Shown here in pieces: positions 33,086 through 46,300 of a DNA stretch of 64,000 bases; the first letter of the stretch is position 1, and every line of letters starts with the position of its first letter. Origin of the DNA: Corbicula japonica (Eukaryota; Mollusca; Bivalvia; Venerida; Cyrenidae); the NCBI GenBank assembly GCA_038501625.1, contig JAZAYU010000719.1, positions 62,001-126,000 of the forward strand, given 5' to 3'. The notes below the pieces were generated by a model. That model did no database searches. It was given only the letters and a program-made list of their open reading frames with translations, and was not told where the DNA came from. Made by a program: the position numbers and the translations under genes.

Positions 33086-33385
33086 ACAAATAAGACCAAA
33101 GTCTTTTAGTGGCTATATCAGTGCCAACCCAGTAACAAGGTCAGCAATCAACAATTCCAAGTGCTATAAACCAATACAGTGTAATTGTGAAATATACAAA
33201 CAGTCATTCTTTCCAAAGACAATAATAGACTGGAACAATTTAAACGATTCGGTTGTCTGTGCCACATCATTACAGAGCTTTAAAACAGCTCTGGAAAAGT
33301 GCGACTAACTTTCGCTCTCTCTCACCGCCACGCGTATACCGAAAGGTCCTGTGGTGTATACATCCAGATCCAGATCCAGAAAAAC
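33086..33385 (+). pseudogene. LINE reverse transcriptase C-terminus and 3' tail, second segment
   Basis: After the TSD copy (33086-33094) the same frame resumes and runs to the stop at 33306-33308, with IYKQSFFPKTIIDWNNL near the end, a conserved closing motif of these LINEs. Removing 29358-33085 plus one TSD copy leaves the frame intact. The element ends in short tandem agatcc/atccag units (33361-33380), as CR1-like LINEs do. Confidence 0.85.
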
Positions 33386-33412
33386 AATGTATCAGTTTTC
33401 ACAGTTAATAAC

Positions 33413-33530
33413 TTAACCTACTTCATGGACACACCTTTTTACCGCATGTATGGACAGCCCATATAAATCCAGATCAGATGGCAGAGATGTAGATTCAGAT
33501 CAGCTGGAACATCTTTGTGGTCTTTAAAAT
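33413..33530. mobile_element. Diverged piggyBac-like MITE copy
   Basis: TTAACCTACTTCATGGACAC opens it; aaatccagatcagatgg and agattcagatcagctgg follow. Confidence 0.5.
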
Positions 33531-33786
33531 GTGATAACACTCTGGTTTTATGCTAATCTTGTGTAGGAATTAAATACAGCATGAAATCTTTCATCATAAC
33601 CATCTTCCTTTTATGTGATTTTTATAAAAAGACCCTACATGTAATAAATAAATAATGGCAACAGTATGAATTGTTCACTGTTAACTGCAACTGCAATTTA
33701 TGTACATCTTCATAAGCCACAAAAGGTACTGTGTAACTGACTTACTAGTTATCAGAGATGATATAAAATAAAACATTTATTTTCAG

Positions 33787-33893
33787 AGATGTGTATCACC
33801 AAGCCTATGAAGGCTATAGAGTTGATACTTATGCAGAATCGGTAGACAGCTATGGCACAGAATATGAACATTACCATAGTAAAAAGATACAAG
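33787..33893 (+). CDS. Candidate internal exon of an unidentified gene
   Basis: The acceptor tttattttcag precedes 107 nt open in one frame, reading DVYHQAYEGYRVDTY and AESVDSYGTEYEHYHSKK. It is acidic and tyrosine-rich, with codon use unlike the surrounding AT-rich DNA. The donor would be AAG|gtttgc, which is weak. A tail of a membrane receptor or an RNA-binding protein would fit such composition, but no family is recognised. No upstream exon was found. Confidence 0.4.
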
Positions 33894-34019
33894 GTTTGCA
33901 TAAATTTTCTTTATTTTCATGTATTAGAGCTGCATGAATGTATAATACTAATACAGAGACATCACACTGAATCTACCAGTGCATGAATATAAGTTCTTAT
34001 GTTGGTTTCTTTTGACATT

Positions 34020-34250
34020 TTACTTCATGAATACACCCTTTATCACATTAGTGACCAGTGTATATCCAGTTCAGCAGGCTTATTTGTGCAGTTTGATCAG
34101 GATCTATACTGCTAACGTTTAGATTTGTTAGTTTATTTCTGACCAAGAGGCAAACAGTTTAGATCCAGATCAGACCCCAAATATGTTCAGCTGATGTGGA
34201 AATATACTGTTGTTCATGTGATAAAAAAGTCAAGAGTCAGGATACATGAA
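34020..34250. mobile_element. Diverged piggyBac-like MITE copy
   Basis: Contains gtgaccagtgtatatccagt, tgatcaggatctatactgct and aacagtttagatccagatca in the order of the intact copy. Confidence 0.6.
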
Positions 34251-34398
34251 GTAATTATCAGAGCATAAAAAAATCAATGTATTTAACAGATTTTATTTCT
34301 AAATAACGGTAGTTTAAATCAATTTTGGCTGTCAACAAATAAATTTATAAAATTATTCTTGAAAGTAAATTAATTGGCTGTTGAATTTAATATTTCAG

Positions 34399-34487
34399 GA
34401 AAACAGCTTCACATGAAATGCTGTGGGGAGATCAGTTTAACAGTTCTAGACAGTAGAGGGAGCATACAGCCTACATTCCTGCAATAG
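34399..34487 (+). CDS. Candidate terminal exon of the same gene
   Basis: The acceptor aatatttcag, in phase with the exon ending at 33893, leads to GKQLHMKCCGEISLTVLDSR and a stop at 34485. The third frame from 34453 is also open and protein-like (AYIPAIEGSAWEAYDNEQ), so either the splice site I chose is wrong or a frameshift is present. Treat both exons as one hypothesis. Confidence 0.3.
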
Positions 34488-34489
34488 AA

Positions 34490-37400
34490 GGTTCTGCTTG
34501 GGAAGCTTATGACAATGAACAAGAAAAAGAATTGTCAATACAATTATACTGTGTGATTGTGATATCAAATAATACAAAAACGTTTTACTGTAGACCTCAT
34601 CGACGAACAGTAACTGAACAATACCATCAGTATAATTTTGTTATGAATATAATTTGCTGTTTAATGGAACCATAGAAAATAATAATAGACTCCTTCAGCA
34701 TTTGCTTTTCTATTCATTCTATTCGGATAATAAATCGCTCTACTGCCACTCACAGTATTATCTTAAGTCCTCAGACCCAAAAGTATGTTTGTTGATTTCA
34801 AGCTTGAATATTCAAAGAATATGACAAGCTTTGCTACTTTCTCTGTCATTGGTGTCACCATATTCCAACTCAGAATTTTAGGTGTTGTGGAATGATGTTT
34901 TACAATCTACCTTGTTAACCAGATCTTTACGAGTCAATATTTCTAATACCATCAGTCAGCCTTGCATTTTGATCACATTTTTGTGCTGTTTAATTAAGAG
35001 TTTACAGGCCAACTGGTGTATTTAACTTCTCACCGGATTCTTTCAATCTTCACAGAAGAATTCACCTCATAAAGATGTAGTGTTTAATCTTAAAACCTTG
35101 ACCAGTTTTGGTTCAAAAGTAAAACAACAACTGATGACTTGTTTCTTTGTTTTACTGTTAAACATACGATATCCATCACTTTTGATTCGTCGATTCCGAA
35201 AGAGGCAGTGCCTTAGTTCATATTAGCAAGAAAACATAGAAAGTTTACTTATGTACAGAAAACGATGCTTATAAAAATTACACAGTTTTTAATGAATAAA
35301 TGGTTTATGCATTTAAAATGTGACCAGAAGTGTTGGTCTAAAGTTTTTTCATATTGTAACATTATTTATAACATCCTGTTTCGTCAAGGGAGAATACAAT
35401 CTTTTACACTTAACTGAAATCTGTAGAGGTTATCAGCCATTAGACGTATTTTGAAACATTTTGCTGTATCGTTCGAAATCCTACATTTATACTCATCGCC
35501 AGTCCTATTCATGCTAATACTTAGTATCTTATATTTCTTTTATGTTTTGATGCCCAGTTGTATAAAAGAATGATTTATTTAAGTAACAAAGACACACAAA
35601 CAACAAGGAAACACCGTTTGCATTAGAACTTTGGAATTGCAGTATGAAACGCCTAGAAAAGCAATATGATATGGTCATCTGTCAAAATAGATGCTGTATT
35701 TCAAAATAACAGGGTAAACTATTTTGATCTTGAACCCGGAAGTACATGTCGACATGATGAAAGTCTTTCTTGAATTTCTTAAGGTGTTGCTTTTTGTCAT
35801 TGATTTTACTTAAGATTTCTGCAAAGTTTTGTTGAACTGCATTTCGACTTTAAAGTGATTTTGATAATTTTCTTTTTTATCAATGACAGAGCGATGACAA
35901 CTAAGCACCTTAAACTTGTCTATTCATTTCAATATTATGTCAATAACATATTATAGATTAATATGTGGATCTGCTTTTGCACATTTTACTTTTTCTAATT
36001 GTGTCTTCAATAATATGGTTGGATGCAAATCACTTTTGCTATGGGTTATTTTCAATATATGCAACGCGTAATTTATAAAAGACTAGTGTCTTTAAAAAAA
36101 TATTTTTCAAAATTTATGCATTACCCCACCCAAGGAGCATGGTATTTACCCCTTAATCACGCACACTCTTTAACGTAAGATATTATAGTTATTGTCAAAG
36201 CCTTTATTTTACCCTTTTAATACTAGTTTGACTTAATGAAAACGGTATTTTTTGAAGCTCAAATGATTACATGCACCATGACAAACATGAAACACTCATT
36301 TGAGACAGTGAAATGATACACTAACAAACAAACATGATTTGGATGTTATCACTCATCAATTAGATAGGCAGCTAGTGACCCATCTGCAAATGCCATTGTA
36401 AACTCTTGTAGACTCTTGTAGATTACAATTCAGAAGTATGACATAATACCCTATCTGCATGTTTTCCCTTTGAATAATTGGTTTCAAGCCCCCTTAGACT
36501 GCCAGAAAAACAATGTGCATGAGCAGTCACTGGCAACTATTTTATCTAAAAAGGTTAAATGGACTATTATAATGTTGTTTTTTCTCAGCGAATATCTCTA
36601 ACAAATTAATAGTTTGCTTAGCTGCCGCTGTTGAGTTATGAAATATATATATACAGCTCACTTTCCTGCATGTATCGTTGTACGTCGTGATAAAATTGTG
36701 TTAACATGTGGTAAGCATTTTAAAATGTGCTGAGTAATGTTGAGTATATAATAACACACTGTATTGTCATCAATCATCGAATTGTTAAAATCAAATGCTT
36801 CAATTGAATTATTCAAGTGTCATAATGAAGAATGAAACTCAGATAACCTTTCAAATTCTTAAAAAGCTTGTAAATATAATGCAATGAATCAACTAGGTAA
36901 CAAGAAGCCCGAGGGCAGATTTCACAGTTATTAAATTTCTAGCGTCGAGTTCATCACTGTTCATTGGGGAACCCGTTTTCAGTTTTTTCAAAATAACGCT
37001 GAGCTGTTCCCTATTCCTTTAACCCGTAAAAATCATTTAAGAGTTAGGCAGTCATAAAGACGCCGATCGAAATAGCTATTGTTAATGTTAACATTCAAGG
37101 GTTTGTAGGATACGAGCCAAATACCGCATTTCAATAGAATATATTTCAATGCTTTGATTGTATCGTGTTTGCAAGGCTTTTCAATAAAATTTAATCAAAA
37201 CGTCTATATTAAATATTAAATTTTCTTCATATTTACAAAATATGAATATTAAACGCTATAGCATTAGTTATTAATTTTAGGTGGATCTAGTATAATATAG
37301 TATCTGAATAAAATATTTTTGAGTTGATTAAGTCTGTTTTCATTGATGAAAACAATCAATTATGGCTCTTCATTTTAACATAAATGAACTTTAATCTAAT

Positions 37401-38570
37401 GTATTGATTGATGTATAATGCTTATCTTGCTTATTTGTAAAATCTACTGTATTGTTGGATTTATAATGTTGATTTGTAAAATTTGTTGTCTATATTGATT
37501 GGTGTATGACGTTTGAAATCTTACAAAATAAATGGGGTTACCCTGAAAAGGGGCCTGAAACGAAAAACATAAAACGAGCAGAGGAGAAGAGTAGATTCAG
37601 CAAGAGGCCAAATACAAACACAGTCATAAGTTTGCAGTCAACACAATCAATCGGAAATATCTGCAGTCATTTAGGGTTGTATAGTGCATATTAAATACAA
37701 CCATTTGCACAATTCTTAAAGGCAGTAACACAATGAATAATTGTTTAAATGACAGTATAATATTGAGATGACCGCAATAAGCACGTCTACGCTTCGTGAA
37801 ATTGTATTCCCGTTTCAACCAACATTATGTTGTTTGGTTTCTTCATGTTTGTCTAGTTTTGTTTGTCTAGCAATGATTATGATTACATACAGATTTAGAT
37901 GTGTTTCAAATTCAATCTTAATATAGAAAATAACAATACAAACAGTAGTTTGAAAAACAATTAATATCACAAAAACAACAGAAAAGCATATCACAAATAC
38001 CTTGCTTATACCATTTCAGGTTCACAGTCCTATTCGTTGATAAAAAAACTAAGCTAAAAAGCTAAAAAAACATTGAAAGTACATAGTACAAAGTTGTAAG
38101 TGATACACGGGTAAACAACAAAAGAGCAGCCCCGTTTTCTTTATGAGAATTAATTGGATAAATTCAAGTTAATGGGAAAATAAGCAAGCACATGTGTTAA
38201 AAGAAATATTTTTAGCAACAAAAATAGTTTTAGTAGTATGGTATATATGTATGCGTATAAAAGGTCAAGTTTGTCCTACCAACTCTGGTATAGTATTGTT
38301 GATTTCTACATTTCGATGTCCAATGTACTGCTGTGACATCATCAAAGGAATGTGATGTCATAAATCCTCAGATATCTTAAAACTTCTTTGGAGTGCAATA
38401 TTCATGAAAGACTTTACAGACATATAAAAATATTTATAGTCTGCTGCTATCAGATAATATCAAAATTTGTTGATCTTAGATACAACATACCCTGGCGTTC
38501 AGCCTCCTTAAATATGTTGCATCTCAGGTTCATGGGTTTGGATACTGACCATATCAGAAGTCAATAACTA
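34490..38570. other. Mostly unassigned AT-rich DNA
   Basis: If the exons before it are real, the first few hundred bases would be a 3' UTR (aataaa at 34727 and 35295). The piece 35600-35780 weakly matches the foldback arm (accgtttgcattagaact; ttcttgaatttcttaagg). A 62-codon plus ORF at 37506-37694 has no recognisable domain. Confidence 0.35.
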
Positions 38571-38573
38571 TAA

Positions 38574-38733
38574 TTATTACATGAACTATAAATAGACGCA
38601 ACGCGATTGGTCACACCCCCAAAATAACAGAGTCAATAAATCTAGATATTGACCCGCTTTTGCTGATATTGAACTGTCTTTAAATAGAATCCGAAAGTTT
38701 CCATCTTTATATTATTTATAGTTCATGTAATAA
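38574..38733. mobile_element. 160-bp MITE
   Basis: TTATTACATGAACTATAAAT at the left and its inverted copy at the right (atttatagttcatgtaataa). Non-coding. Confidence 0.75.
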
Positions 38734-38737
38734 ACTA

Positions 38738-38753
38738 TTATATATATATATAC

Positions 38754-38840
<87 letters not shown>
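38738..38840. repeat. (TA)n microsatellite
   Basis: About 100 bp of TA with a few interruptions (tacatataca), directly beside the 160-bp MITE. Confidence 0.95.
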
Positions 38841-38844
<4 letters not shown>

Positions 38845-38850
38845 CGCCAT

Positions 38851-38893
38851 ATCTTTATGACGTCATTATCTTATGTAATGACGTCATAAAGAT
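38851..38893. repeat. Perfect hairpin with two TGACGTCA palindromes
   Basis: The arms atctttatgacgtcatta (38851-38868) and its complement (38876-38893) flank tcttatg. Each arm contains a consensus CRE/ATF site; function unproven. Confidence 0.85.
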
Positions 38894-38956
38894 AAGAATA
38901 ACAACTATAATCATGATATCATTGATAAACACTTTATCTAAATTATGTTCTTTTCC

Positions 38957-39095
38957 ACAACCTTTACACCAGTAGCGCAACCGCTACCGTAATTTTTTGC
39001 TAGTTTTTTTCTTAAAACAGAATGCAGATTTAAACCAGTCATAGGGAATAAACAACGGAACGAATACTTTCGTCCTTCCTGCAGTGATATAGGAT
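38957..39095 (-). repeat. Inverted partner of the repeat at 23120-23270
   Basis: The reverse complement shares long words with 23120-23270, including ctatatcactgcagg and gttccgttgtttattccc. Confidence 0.75.
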
Positions 39096-39157
39096 GAAAA
39101 TATCAACACAGTGCACGACAATCGAAAAACAACTTTACCTCACATTTTATAGGTTGA

Positions 39158-39415
39158 GTGATCGTCATAACCCAACGATGTTTGTGTTTATTGGTCATGA
39201 GAATTCTGAAACACTTATTTCAGGTATGAATAGTTTTGGTATATTGTCCATGAATTTCAGAGTTCTCATGCAAATCGTTTGCTTTTGGTTTAGTATTTGC
39301 TTGGTAATTAAAACATAAATAAGACTAAACTGAGAATGCACACATTAGTACATCCTTAGATAATTACATTTTTTCACGAAAATCTAGGTGGCCAGTTTTC
39401 GCCTTTACAATATTA
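39158..39415 (+). mobile_element. Right-arm fragment of the foldback family
   Basis: Aligns with 20098-20330: acttatttcaggta, atgaatttcagagttctcat, ttggtttagtatttgctt and catctaggtgg-like words in order, with substitutions. The first part (atcgtcataacccaacgatg) also resembles 7875-7895. Confidence 0.75.
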
Positions 39416-39701
39416 GTATTAAGGTGAGATGTAAAATACCGATGTAATAGGAACATAACCATTGATACCGTTGAACCTCGTCTTGATGATGGACGCTCAA
39501 TAGTGAAGATAAGATTTACTGACACAGGCACGCAAATGTACACATGCCTGCTTTCACTCGCTGACCGACATTTAGTCGTTCTTATTATAGTATTATATAA
39601 ACAAATCTCTCATACATATATAGATATTCATTGTGATTTGGTGTTTAAATCGATGAATAAAGACCATGGCTTTTAATTAGGCAAGCAAAGACTAGCTACC
39701 T

Positions 39702-39703
<2 letters not shown>

Positions 39704-39747
<44 letters not shown>
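39704..39747. repeat. (CT)n microsatellite followed by CA-rich DNA
   Basis: About 40 bp of CT, then acacgcacac-type sequence to 39785. Confidence 0.95.
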
Positions 39748-39748
<1 letters not shown>

Positions 39749-40106
39749 ACGCACACAAGCACGAACAAACGCACACACGCACACATGAAGGTTTACGGGG
39801 TCTTTTATCTACTTAAGCTTAATATTACCTTCAAGTGTTCTTAATGATAATAATTAATACTGTACAAAACATTGTGCAACGTCCAATAAACTGTGAACGG
39901 TTCTTCAGGAGCCACGCCTTTTAAACTATTAAGTCGCACTGTTTACCACAAGAAATTATGATTCGTTAGGTGAATAAGACTTCATCGTAGAGAATGAAGT
40001 TGAAGTGTACATATTAATAATTAATTTCAAATGTTTCTCCATTTGTAGAAGAAATGTATATATCTGACTGTTTTTTTTTCGATTACATTATCGACTCCTT
40101 CTTTTT

Positions 40107-40333
40107 CTATAAATGAACAATGATGAACTTTCTAACAAAATCGATCACGCTCTTCAAAGAAATTTTGTTCGTTTTGCAGGAATAGATAACATTTTTCTCT
40201 GAGTCATAAAGGAAGTCCAAAATTCCGCCTAGATTTCTAAACTGTTCGTCTATCAGTACTAGCTCACTTGATTTAACGTCTTGTACAGGAAAACTTTGAG
40301 GATGAAAAATCAGCAACATCGTCTTAGATAAAT
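40107..40333 (-). CDS. Exon 6: C-terminus and stop
   Basis: 227 nt from the acceptor tgtcttacag to the TAG at 40109-40107. Contains TMLLIFHPQSFPVQDV and VIDFVRKFIIVHL. No clear AATAAA was located within about 100 bases downstream. Confidence 0.75.
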
Positions 40334-43300
40334 CTGTAAGACAAAAAATACTTCTATTACTACTTCTACAACTATTACTACTACTGCTCACTCGTGTTAA
40401 GGGCAAGTATTTGAAAATTCTACACGACACTACGTGATCACTTCTTCTTTCGTAATTACAAGATTTGACATTTACCGTGGGATATCAGTTAATAAGTGAG
40501 TCGCGCAAACATTACTTAATAATTAGAACAAGTACTTGGACAATCATCCTCTTTCGAATGATCAGCACCTACTTGAAAGACCCTTAATGGCTTCTTCAGC
40601 ATCCGAGCCGACTCGAGAAGCCGCGATGCACAAAACCAACAGTGGTATTTCACTTCTCACTTCAGATAGATTTCTGCAAGGGATAACGTTCATCTGATAA
40701 GAAGATTCTTTGATGGATTCCTCCAATTTTTCAATAAGATTGGCACGTAAATTCTTGATATCATTTCCGCTTCCGTTTTCAAATATGTGGATGTTGACTG
40801 AAAACAAAAAGAGAGTAACTACTTTACTAATAAAAAGTCGTGTTTTCTCTGTTGGCAGGTTGTTCGGAGTTTTGTAGCTAGGTGCTGTCGCCGTATGTTT
40901 TGATTCCCAGTGTTACCTTTATAATTTATAATTTATAGTTGCACTGTGTTTTCAGTGTGACCGACGTAGAATAGCTCTCCATGTAAGCAAAACAGAACTG
41001 TTATTAGTAACCTTCTATTACCGGTGTCATAATAATGCTCACGTTTGACAAGTTTATCCGCACAACTTTAGTTGTGGCTGTCTGGACTAGCTCAGTTGGT
41101 GGCGTAACCGGAGTTATGTCGCATTACAGGTTCGATGTCCAGTGTAGGTATATATCATTTATAATTTAGGATAGCAGTGCATGGCGGCCGTTGAAAGTGG
41201 GAAGTCTATCCGCGCATATAAGTTATTATTTAGTAATTATGGTCTACGTAATCACGGTTGTCCGCGCAGCAACTTTTGTGGTTGTCCCGGCTTGCTTAGT
41301 TCGTAGGAATTTGAAATAATTCTAGCATATACCGCAAATGTCCACTGTTTGAAGTTGTATGCTTTAATGACGGACTCGCCTAGCATATTAAGAAAATATA
41401 ATAACGATTAGTCATAGTCGTTTCAAACAGTTTTTACTTTGTTCAACAATGCTACTAAATACTTCACTGGATATAAAGTACTTTTAACTGTGCCGGTAAA
41501 AATCATCATCCAGGTAGATGCATCTCTGGTTTGCATCGCATCTAAGCGGAATAGTTTAATTTCATTCTCCCTCTCCATAATTATTGATTTGTATTATTAG
41601 CAATTTAGGCAAATATCTTCCAATATTACTTATCCCATTTATATTAAAGGTAGATGTTTCAATTCAAAATTTTAGATGAATATAAATTCAATAAGAGCTT
41701 TAATCGCTTTTTCCTAACATGCCTTTAAAGGTATACCGTTAAATATTTCAACACGTTTTGCCACACTACTTTTGTTTCATAAAGAACTAGCTGAAAGACG
41801 GACGTAAAATTGAATAAACTAAAATCAAGATGATCCTTAATTTCGTTTCATAATTTTGTTGTATTTTTTTCCTTTTTAAATCCTATTTATTAAAATGTGC
41901 TCTCTCTGTGTGCCACATGCAAACAGGTTCATACCAACAACTAAATTTAAAAAATAGTTAGAATTTGCTTTACCCTTGTACGTATTATTTATATATGAAC
42001 TTGAGTTGATACACATTATACAAGCAGGTTAATAATCATATTGATACAAGGGTTCATAGTCTTCGTGCATACTCTTTGACTCGCATTTATATAAGACCAT
42101 TAAACTAAAACCTCTTAAATATTGTCTCAGTATCTTTATGCATGCTTCATTTCTTGATATAGATATGCCACGGAGACACAAATATGTGTATTTTATGGTC
42201 AAATCTAGACTTTTTCTTTATTATTTTCTAAAACAATCAAAAATCAAAAAAATATTTGGCTAATTTGAAATTTAATAATAAAAAATGAATAACTTATAAT
42301 AATAAATTGTTCATGTACCACAATTGTCCCCACCTGGTATTTTTAGCTCATCACATGCTAGCTCATCACATGCTTCTGCCTTAGAAGAATGTTCTTCGTT
42401 AGTAAATTGTTCTTTGTCTGTTTGCATGGATTCGCGTGTTTTCTGCGTGAACGAACGGTATGGTTTCAAATATGACTGAAATAAAAAATAAGTTTAAGAT
42501 CTATAATCAGTATAAGCAAAACGCAATTCAATAATCTTTATTAATGTATCTTTATTTTACATGCGTATCTAAATTTATTTTTAGTGGCGATTAAAGGTTT
42601 CCGTATGTTTCATTTTCATTTATGACGGACATTTTTGTCTGTGTGTTTTTTGCAATACAGCGATTTTATTACTTACACACATATTTGTGCAAATATCCTT
42701 CATGTCTTCGTTTTCTTCACTGCAGACTGAAATAAAACAAATGTGGAGCCATGAAATTTTACTTTTACTATTTTGTGTTCTTTAAAGTAATGATCTTAAT
42801 GAGTTTCTCTACAGCCACAAAAATAACTACAAGTCATTTATTTTATCATTGCGGTTTTGAAGCAATAGAAACATTGGTATCAACATTGTTTACCTCACAA
42901 CGTCTGAACAGATAGGCATAACAGTATTTAAGTAAGATGTGATGTACATAGTGTGCACCAAAAAGGTAATTACCCATCAACACTATGACAATATTGATAT
43001 TGCATGCAAAAACACAGAAACGTACAAAATATTAAGCAGATTGCATTGGTAAGCAAATATTATAAATCTTACTTACACAAAAGCATATGATATATATCAG
43101 CAAGATCACAGTGGCAGGAATTAAAGAAACAGATCGAGATTTATTTTCGATATTTACGTATATGATATTCAAAAACTCATGTCACAACCGTGCAAACAAA
43201 GATTAAGAAACACGATAAACTTTAAATGATTGATTAACAAGCATGAATTGCGCTGTAGAATTTCATGCTGTTAGCCTTTCTTTTTCAATTTTAGATAGTT

Positions 43301-46300
43301 TTACAAATACATATAAGGTGTGGATTTTAATTGAGGTTACCTTTTTAATTTTTTAAATTTGTTAATCATACCTCCTCCATAAAACACTGGCGGACAAAGG
43401 CCTTGTTGCATATCAATTTAAATAATAACTGATATTTTTGCATTAAATCGGATTGGCTAAAATAATTGACTTTTGTACTATTTATCACAAGCTAGTTTCA
43501 AAGGTTTACTCAGTTGATGTAGAGACTTCATTCATTGAAATCTTTAACATTGTTACAATCTCTAGACAAGCAAACAAGCTGTGAAATATAAACCCTGTAA
43601 GATGTTGCACGGGGCGCGTCTCGATTTAATTAATGGAAAATTTTGAATATTTAAGTCAAAATAATCTCTTTTATCATATATCGTATCATACTGGTGCCAA
43701 ATACAATCAAATAAAAAATAGATTAGGAGAACAAAAAATACTTTGAAATCAAAGCGAAAATCTTATTTAATATATTCTTTAGATATGTCCGAGTTCCAGA
43801 ACAAAACAAAAACAAGACAACTATACTGTATATAAAAAAAGATCTAGTATGTCTACTAGTCTAATATTTTCTATAAAGTCATATGCTGAACTTCCTGAAC
43901 TGTGAAAGCACTTATTTTAATAACAATAAATTGAATGAATGCAGTTTAAAAATGTTTAATACAAGTTAAAAAAAACAGAATGTTCTCATATGCACACCAT
44001 TGTTCAGATGGATCAAACATTGATACTGTATGCTGTTATAAATATAAAGTTGCGCTGGAAGCGGTGCTAGTAGGCTTTGGCAGTAATATGCATTTCCGTT
44101 ACTGTCCATGACCAATCTCAATCAAACTGAGCCAGCAATGGTTTTAGAAGTACCGTATTCGAATCGTATCTCTGAAACTACTTGATTGAATTGTTACCAT
44201 TTCATTTTTAACTTTTTGAGGGCAATGCACAATAACAAAATCTCAACCGATGACGTCATTCAAAATGTTTTCTAAAGACTTCATTGAATGTTAAAGAAAA
44301 TTATCGAACAATGTTTTGGCTAGTGTCATCAAACTTGATACAAAGGTAAGACATGAACAATTCATATTTAAGATTAATAAACCATTTTGTGTCACCAAGA
44401 TTGGCTGTCAGTTACGTTTTTAGAGTTAAAAAATGTCATTTTAGAATAGTTACTTGCCCTCTTTTTGGTTGAATGCTGATGAATTTTACGCATAAATTGT
44501 GTAGTTTCAACAACAACATAAACATTCGAAAGTAAAAACAACTGTACAAATAAGTTTCGCAGGCCAAAACTTAATTTACTTCATCAAAAATAAAGTTATC
44601 TAGAAATTGTCTAATGTGCAAGAGAAATTTGTAAAAATACAAAATTACTCAAAACTTCATCTCGGTAGGGAAGCAAGGTGCGCTCATCACGAATCTTGAG
44701 TACATATCGATCAACACTAGCTATTATTTTTACATATCGATGACTTTATAAGACTTTATAAAAGGCTGAAGATGCATTTATGTTGATGTAAAGCTCACTT
44801 TTTCAGTCCTCGAATTAAATATCAGGGTTTGATAGATTTATTAAGTAATCATTCAAAAGCAAAAAAAAAATATAATAATATCCGAATCGCTTCGCAGTCG
44901 TACGCCTTGTGACTTGCCTCTAATCATAAAATTTAATATAGTATCTGTTTCACTCTCTTTAATGGGTCAACATTCAAAGCCGTTATGGGTCGACCACGAT
45001 CAAGTGGCAATGTTTTCAATTATTAATAGAATGTAAACACTGGTTAAGGTAAATTTACGCGTTAAAAGTACTATTTTGCATGATCCTACCACATTGCCTC
45101 GATTGCGCAGTGGTTAACGCGTCCGACTGGCATTGGCTAAACTTATTTCCGACACTAGTTCGATTCACGCTGACACAAGACTATTAGAGATATATTTTAG
45201 ATATATATTTTTAGTGTTTTTTTGCAGTAATTTTGAAGCATTGTATATATCTTGCTTCATTTTTTATTTCATAACAGAAACAGTTATGTAAAAAGTAAAA
45301 TCAAGGGTAAACATGTTTCAGCCTTACAACCCCGTTGCTACCATTGCATTTGAAAGTATTTTATTGACTGCGTCAAACACCACTCGCCTAAAAAGAAGAG
45401 TTTTGGGAGCGTTACGTTTCGTATTAAACAAAGATTAAAATATTAATAAATTTTTAACACGTCAATTTAACCATTGCCAAATTATCTTTGTCAAATAATA
45501 GTATCATACTGATGTTTTAGTTATTGATGCGTGTTGTTGTTTAACATCAAAATATAGTCTTAATCACAAAAGTATTTTGATAGCAAATTATTTTACATAT
45601 CAGACAATCCACAAGATTAATCTTATGTGTATTTTTGTACGGTATTGTATTTTATTTTCGTTTTTGTTTTCTTTCATGTCTGATTCTGACTGAGTTTAAA
45701 TTCCAATTTAAAAGCTATTTTAAAATTTGAAGCATACTTACATTTCAAATCTTTAGTAAAAGACTCGAGTTTGCTTTCGAGTTCTTCCATTTTTTTGATG
45801 ATATCCTCAGCGGTTTCTTTTATTCTCTGTAGGTCCGCCATCTGATGGGAAGATAAACGATTCAATTATTGATTAGAGAAAGTCACTCGGGTTTTTTAGC
45901 TAGTTTTTAGGTGCAACAACCTCAGTCTTGCTCAGGATATGGTATGAAAAACACGTTTAAGTCATCTAGTGTAATTAACACTTAAGGTTCTATGCTCCTT
46001 TTACATATTTCTCTATAAACTCTCATAACTCTTAAATCCCTGCCACCGGTGAGCAAATACAGATATATAATTATAAAGTAATCGAATTGATCATGAACTA
46101 AAGATACTTTAATTACTAATCGTACTAAGTCTTTATTTCCCTTTAACATCTGTATATTGTTTGCGAATGTTGATAATTATAAGCGAAGACACCAAATAAT
46201 TAACGAAGTAGAGAATTAAAAACCAGGTTCTAAGGTGCACCAACCTCAAACTTGCCACAACAGGTTCCGATATGAACAAACAAGTATAAGTTGTCTTGGT

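Noticed and set aside
45095..45176. Functional tRNA gene
   Set aside because: Box A and B resemblance only; stems do not pair well, so it is kept as tRNA-like.
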